Assembly (NCBI GenBank): GCA_034429275.1
Contig: DAOUFU010000312.1
Location: 1 to 16,265, forward strand
DNA length: 16,265 nucleotides
Source of the DNA: DAOUFU01 sp034429275
GTDB taxonomy: Bacteria; Chloroflexota; Anaerolineae; Aggregatilineales; Aggregatilineaceae
Direction of reading: 5' to 3'
Below, in pieces: positions 14,055 to 16,265 of this stretch. Position 1 is the stretch's first letter. The number at the start of each line of letters is the position of its first letter. A program made the translations under genes and the position numbers. Below the pieces are notes generated by a model. That model saw only the letters and a program-made list of their open reading frames with translations, was not told the DNA's origin and searched no databases.

Positions 14055-15083
14055 ATGCCCATCGTTGACCATTTGATCGCAGAGACATTCGGAACTCATA
14101 TCGGTAAGTACAGTGAGCGGTTGAAAGTCACCCAGGCCAAAGAAACCCTGGCCGAAGCCCCTCTGCTGCATTTGAAATCAGTGTTGGTCGCCAGCCGCGG
14201 GGTGAGCATTTCCGCCGATGCCCTGGAAGCGTGTGCCGAGCGCGGTATTCCCGTATTCTTCATGGATAATCGGGGGAACAACTATGCTTCGGTATACGCT
14301 TCCGGGTTGATGGGAACTGTGCTCACCCGGCGCGAGCAACTTCTTGCCTACTTTGACCAGCGCGGCCTGGGGGTTGCACTGGCGATTGCGGAAGGCAAAA
14401 TCCGCAACCAGGCCGCTACACTCAAATACCTGGCCAAAACGCGCAAAGAGAGCGATCCGGCGGTCTATGAAGAGCTGCATCTATGTGCCGGAGAAGTGTT
14501 GGATTGCGTGGCGTGGCTGGATCGGCTGCGGGCTGAGCGACTTGACGAAAGTACGCGAGAGCAGATTATGTCTGCCGAGGCGCACGCAGCCAAGCGTTAC
14601 TGGGCCGCAGCGACAAAACTGCTGCCAGAAAGCTACGGTTGGCCGGGGCGGATCGGGCGCGGGGCAACTGATCCGCTCAATGCGCTGCTCAACTATGGGT
14701 ACGGCATTCTCTATGGCTTGGTAGAACAGGCCATTCTGCTTGCCGGATTGGACCCGTATGGCGGATTTCTGCACGCTGATCGTGCGGGAAAACCCAGCCT
14801 GGTCCTGGATTTGATCGAGGAATTCCGCCAGGTAGCGATTGACCGACTGGTATTTGGCCTGGCGAATCGGGGATTCAAGGTCGGACAAGATGAACAAGGG
14901 TTGCTGACCAGTGAGACGCGGCGTACGCTGGCTGAAAAAACGCTCGAACACCTCGATGCAGGTGTACGTTATGAGGGTAAACGGTATCCGCTTCGCTTTG
15001 TGATGCAGATGCAGGCACGTCACCTAGCTGCTTTTTTGCGGGGTGAGCGGGAAGCCTATGAGACGTTCAAGGCGAGCTGGTGA
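14055..15083 (+). CDS. cas1: Cas1 integrase
   Basis: This 342-residue protein is a full-length Cas1, the metal-dependent enzyme that joins new spacers to the leader end of the array. The N-terminal strand domain includes LKSVLVASRGVSISADALEA and IPVFFMDNRGN. The helical domain carries the catalytic triad: E175 in MSAEAHAAKRYW, H240 in LDPYGGFLHADRAGKPSLVL and an acidic residue in DLIEEFRQVAIDRLVF (E255 or E256). GATDPLNALLNYGYGILYG (203-221) is the usual signature. It is separated from cas6 by 64 bp and overlaps cas2, so adaptation genes form their own coupled set. Confidence 0.97.
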   Translation: MPIVDHLIAETFGTHIGKYSERLKVTQAKETLAEAPLLHLKSVLVASRGVSISADALEACAERGIPVFFMDNRGNNYASVYASGLMGTVLTRREQLLAYFDQRGLGVALAIAEGKIRNQAATLKYLAKTRKESDPAVYEELHLCAGEVLDCVAWLDRLRAERLDESTREQIMSAEAHAAKRYWAAATKLLPESYGWPGRIGRGATDPLNALLNYGYGILYGLVEQAILLAGLDPYGGFLHADRAGKPSLVLDLIEEFRQVAIDRLVFGLANRGFKVGQDEQGLLTSETRRTLAEKTLEHLDAGVRYEGKRYPLRFVMQMQARHLAAFLRGEREAYETFKASW

Positions 15084-15331
15084 TGGTTCACGTCCTGTTA
15101 GTCTACGACATCACGAGCGACAAAGCGCGCAGCAAGGTGGCTGACGTGTGCCAGGATTACGGCCTGGACCGCATCCAGTTCAGTGCCTTTAGCGGCCAGT
15201 TGAGTCGTAACCATCAAGAGGAGTTGATGCTGCGCGTGAGCAACATTATTGGCTCCGAGACGGGCAAAGTGACCCTGATCCCGGTGTGCGATGCCGACTG
15301 GAAAAAACGCCTGGAGTATACCCATGATTGA
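15083..15331 (+). CDS. cas2: Cas2 adaptation subunit
   Basis: The 82-residue protein begins MVHVLLVYDITSDKARSKVA, with the conserved aspartate D9 after the first strand. IQFSAFSGQLS follows, typical of Cas2, then a VTLIPVCDADW strand. Cas2 dimers bridge two Cas1 dimers and hold the prespacer. I chose ATG at 15083, which overlaps the cas1 stop as TGATG; a GTG three bases earlier is also possible. The 3' end overlaps cas4 by eight bases. Confidence 0.95.
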   Translation: MVHVLLVYDITSDKARSKVADVCQDYGLDRIQFSAFSGQLSRNHQEELMLRVSNIIGSETGKVTLIPVCDADWKKRLEYTHD

Positions 15332-15908
15332 CGATGAATGCGGTCTCTTCACCATCACCGACCTCAAGCAGTACATCTACTGTCCGCGCATTTTCTACTA
15401 CCATGCCTGTTTGCCAGATATTCGCCCGGTGACATATAAAATGGCCGCCGGGATCGCCGCACATGAAGACGAACCAAAGAAGGCAGCCCGTCGTTCATTG
15501 GATCGTTTTGGTGGGCCAGAGGGCCGACGTGAATTTGAGGTTGTGGTCGCCTCTGCCGAATTATCACTCACAGGTAAGCTGGACGAAGTGATCGATACAG
15601 GGACCGAACTGATCCCGGTGGACTACAAACTGGCGCGCAAAGCGGGGTTTCACTTTCGGGTTCAACTCGCTGCATACGCCCTGTTGCTGGAAGATAGCCG
15701 CGCGACAAGTATCCGGCGTGGCTTTTTGTACCTGATTCCTGTGCGGCAGATGGTGGAGGTTCCACTCACTCCCAAATTGCGCCGCCATGTCCACAATGCG
15801 CTCAAGTCGATGCACGAAATCACGCAAACGGAGCGAATGCCGCCCCCTGTAGATTGGCGGCAGCGCTGCGCTGACTGTGAGTTTCGACGCTTCTGCAACG
15901 ATGTGTAA
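15324..15908 (+). CDS. cas4: Cas4 iron-sulfur exonuclease
   Basis: From the ATG at 15324 the protein has 194 residues. This start gives the usual Cas4 N-terminus (FTITDLKQYIYCPRIFYYHA); an upstream in-frame start at 15291 would lie deep in cas2. C20 together with C182, C185 and C191 (CADCEFRRFC) should ligate a 4Fe-4S cluster. The RecB-type nuclease motifs are GKLDEVI (D87), IPVDYK (D100, K102) and FRVQLAAYAL (Q114). Cas4 trims prespacers and helps choose those with a proper PAM. It is the last cas gene before the leader and overlaps cas2 by eight bases. Confidence 0.95.
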   Translation: MIDDECGLFTITDLKQYIYCPRIFYYHACLPDIRPVTYKMAAGIAAHEDEPKKAARRSLDRFGGPEGRREFEVVVASAELSLTGKLDEVIDTGTELIPVDYKLARKAGFHFRVQLAAYALLLEDSRATSIRRGFLYLIPVRQMVEVPLTPKLRRHVHNALKSMHEITQTERMPPPVDWRQRCADCEFRRFCNDV

Positions 15909-15912
15909 CGTG

Positions 15913-15953
15913 TCTCAAATCCCCCTGGTTTTTGTGCAGAAGAGGGGTTGAGA
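15913..15953 (+). repeat. Hairpin just after cas4
   Basis: TCTCAA (15913-15918) plus CCCC (15921-15924) pair with GGGG (15944-15947) plus TTGAGA (15948-15953), giving ten pairs with a two-base AT bulge and a loop of about 19 bases. There is no T-run after it, so it is not a standard terminator. It could protect the 3' end of the cas mRNA or be a leader recognition structure. Confidence 0.4.
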
Positions 15954-15962
15954 TTCGCACAG

Positions 15963-15991
15963 TTGCGTCGAGATGATTTTGAGATTATTGT
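15963..15991 (+). promoter_or_regulatory. Candidate promoter for the leader RNA and pre-crRNA
   Basis: TTGCGT (15963-15968) and TATTGT (15986-15991) are separated by 17 bases, with three and four matches to the consensus hexamers. Transcription would start near 15998, right at the repeat-like relic. The match is modest. Confidence 0.3.
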
Positions 15992-15993
15992 AG

Positions 15994-16004
15994 GGGTGAG
16001 CAAC
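15994..16004 (-). repeat. Inverted 11-nt copy of the repeat's 5' end in the leader
   Basis: GGGTGAGCAAC on the plus strand is the exact reverse complement of the first eleven bases of every array repeat (GTTGCTCACCC). In a leader transcript this segment could pair with the 5' part of a repeat. It lies 77 bases before the first repeat. Confidence 0.6.
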
Positions 16005-16035
16005 CCACTGTAAGCCTCGCCAAGGGCGTTGAAAG
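16003..16035 (+). repeat. Degenerate repeat-like relic (candidate pseudo-repeat)
   Basis: The segment shows, in the order of the true repeat, ACCCA, then GCC, CG, AGGG and finally TTGAAAG. Aligned without gaps over its last 22 bases it agrees with the repeat at 13 positions, including AGGG and the handle core TGAAA. Its first part needs a short gap. Decay at the leader end is unusual because the oldest, decayed units normally sit at the far end. Confidence 0.4.
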
Positions 16036-16067
16036 CGGAATCAGGTCTTGCGAGACCTTATTTTCGC
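16035..16067 (+). terminator. Leader hairpin with T-rich tail (possible terminator or RNA structure)
   Basis: AGGTCT (16043-16048) and AGACCT (16053-16058) form a perfect six-base stem with a TGCG loop, followed by TATTTTCG. Outer pairs GCGGAA with TTTTCGC (16035-16040 against 16062-16067, one G-T) can extend it. It could end cas operon transcripts or the short leader RNA, or simply be a structured leader element. Confidence 0.4.
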
Positions 16068-16081
16068 GCAACAAGTCTGCG

Positions 16082-16262
16082 GTTGCTCACCCATTTGGCC
16101 CGTAGAGGGTACTGAAATAGATGCGCGTGGTGGACTGGGCCAGCCAAAAGGACGTTGCTCACCCATTTGGCCCGTAGAGGGTACTGAAATGAGTGGATTA
16201 CCCGGCGCGGCCTGCCGTACCGGGTGTTGCTCACCCATTTGGCCCGTAGAGGGTACTGAAAT
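16082..16262 (+). CRISPR. CRISPR array, first three repeats, continuing beyond the window
   Basis: Three identical 37-base repeats lie at 16082-16118, 16154-16190 and 16226-16262. Each begins GTTGCTCACCC and ends GGGTACTGAAAT. The two spacers (16119-16153 and 16191-16225) are both 35 bases and differ. The last eight bases, ACTGAAAT, would be the crRNA 5' handle after Cas6 cleavage. Internal pairing is weak (CCC, GTAGA loop, GGG), typical of I-A/I-B-like repeats that Cas6 must remodel. Three bases of a third spacer follow at 16263-16265. Perfect identity and leader-proximal position indicate recent, active-looking memory. Confidence 0.97.
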
Positions 16263-16265
16263 AAG

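Larger units (their letters stand above)
15909..16081 (+). promoter_or_regulatory. CRISPR leader
   Basis: The 173 bases between cas4 and the first repeat are on the leader side. The repeat's ACTGAAAT end points rightward, so transcription runs left to right and new spacers enter here. The leader is richer in A/T patches than the genes and holds several structured elements listed separately. Three TYGAGAT motifs start at 15948, 15968 and 15979, offsets of 20 and 11 bases, which roughly keep the same DNA face. No protein-coding gene fits. Confidence 0.8.

Noticed and set aside
14320..14330. GCTCACCC in cas1 resembling the repeat start
   Set aside because: Only eight bases match and there is no further repeat similarity around it.
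14481..15023. A 180-codon minus-strand frame across cas1
   Set aside because: It is antisense to the fully motif-bearing cas1 and has no supporting features of its own.
1..16265. tRNA, rRNA or known riboswitch genes
   Set aside because: I saw no cloverleaf, rRNA-like or conserved riboswitch core sequence in the gaps between genes.

Overview
The window is a bacterial chromosome segment of moderately high GC with Shine-Dalgarno starts. Gene style fits a Chloroflexota-like host: a DevR-type Cas7, an IS481-like transposase relic, a family-5 peptide transporter, and a CRISPR repeat ending in an ACTGAAAT handle. No marker gene is present, so this is a tentative inference.

Left part (1-5340), a decayed accessory zone. 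On the minus strand a TetR regulator (1682-2365) is followed 41 bp later by a nearly complete family-5 solute-binding protein that runs off the left edge. On the plus strand lie gene relics. These are a frameshifted second family-5 binding protein joined by deletion to the 3' part of an OppC/DppC-like permease (2626-3504), and a SAM methyltransferase broken by in-frame stops (3525-3938). A polysaccharide deacetylase (3987-4727, minus) appears intact. Beside it is an internally deleted IS481-like transposase (4804-5340).

Centre (5341-13990), a type I CRISPR interference operon. A 200-bp intergenic stretch with three inverted repeats precedes a WYL regulator. Then come cas3 (helicase first, HD nuclease last, the reverse of the usual order), two small unrecognised genes, cas8, cas7 (DevR/Csa2 type), cas5 and cas6. 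Most junctions overlap by 1-4 bases, so the genes are probably one translationally coupled unit. I see no Cas10d, and the backbone genes look closest to the I-A/I-B 'Dev/Myxan' side of type I. The subtype is not proven.

Right part (14055-16265), adaptation and memory. After a 64-bp gap come cas1, cas2 and cas4, again overlapping. A 173-bp leader follows, then the first three 37-nt repeats of an array that continues past the window, with two 35-nt spacers. Cas1-Cas2-Cas4 would insert spacers at the leader end, Cas6 would cut the repeat, the Cas8-Cas7-Cas5 complex would bind target DNA, and Cas3 would destroy it.

The most unusual signal is in the leader. It holds a promoter-like pair of hexamers, an exact 11-nt inverted copy of the repeat's 5' end, a repeat-like relic ending in TTGAAAG, and a hairpin with a T-rich tail. 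The nine bases after the relic match exactly a site at the start of cas3. Together these suggest a CRISPR-RNA-like regulator of the cas operon (CreR type) embedded in the leader. This is a hypothesis built on short matches.
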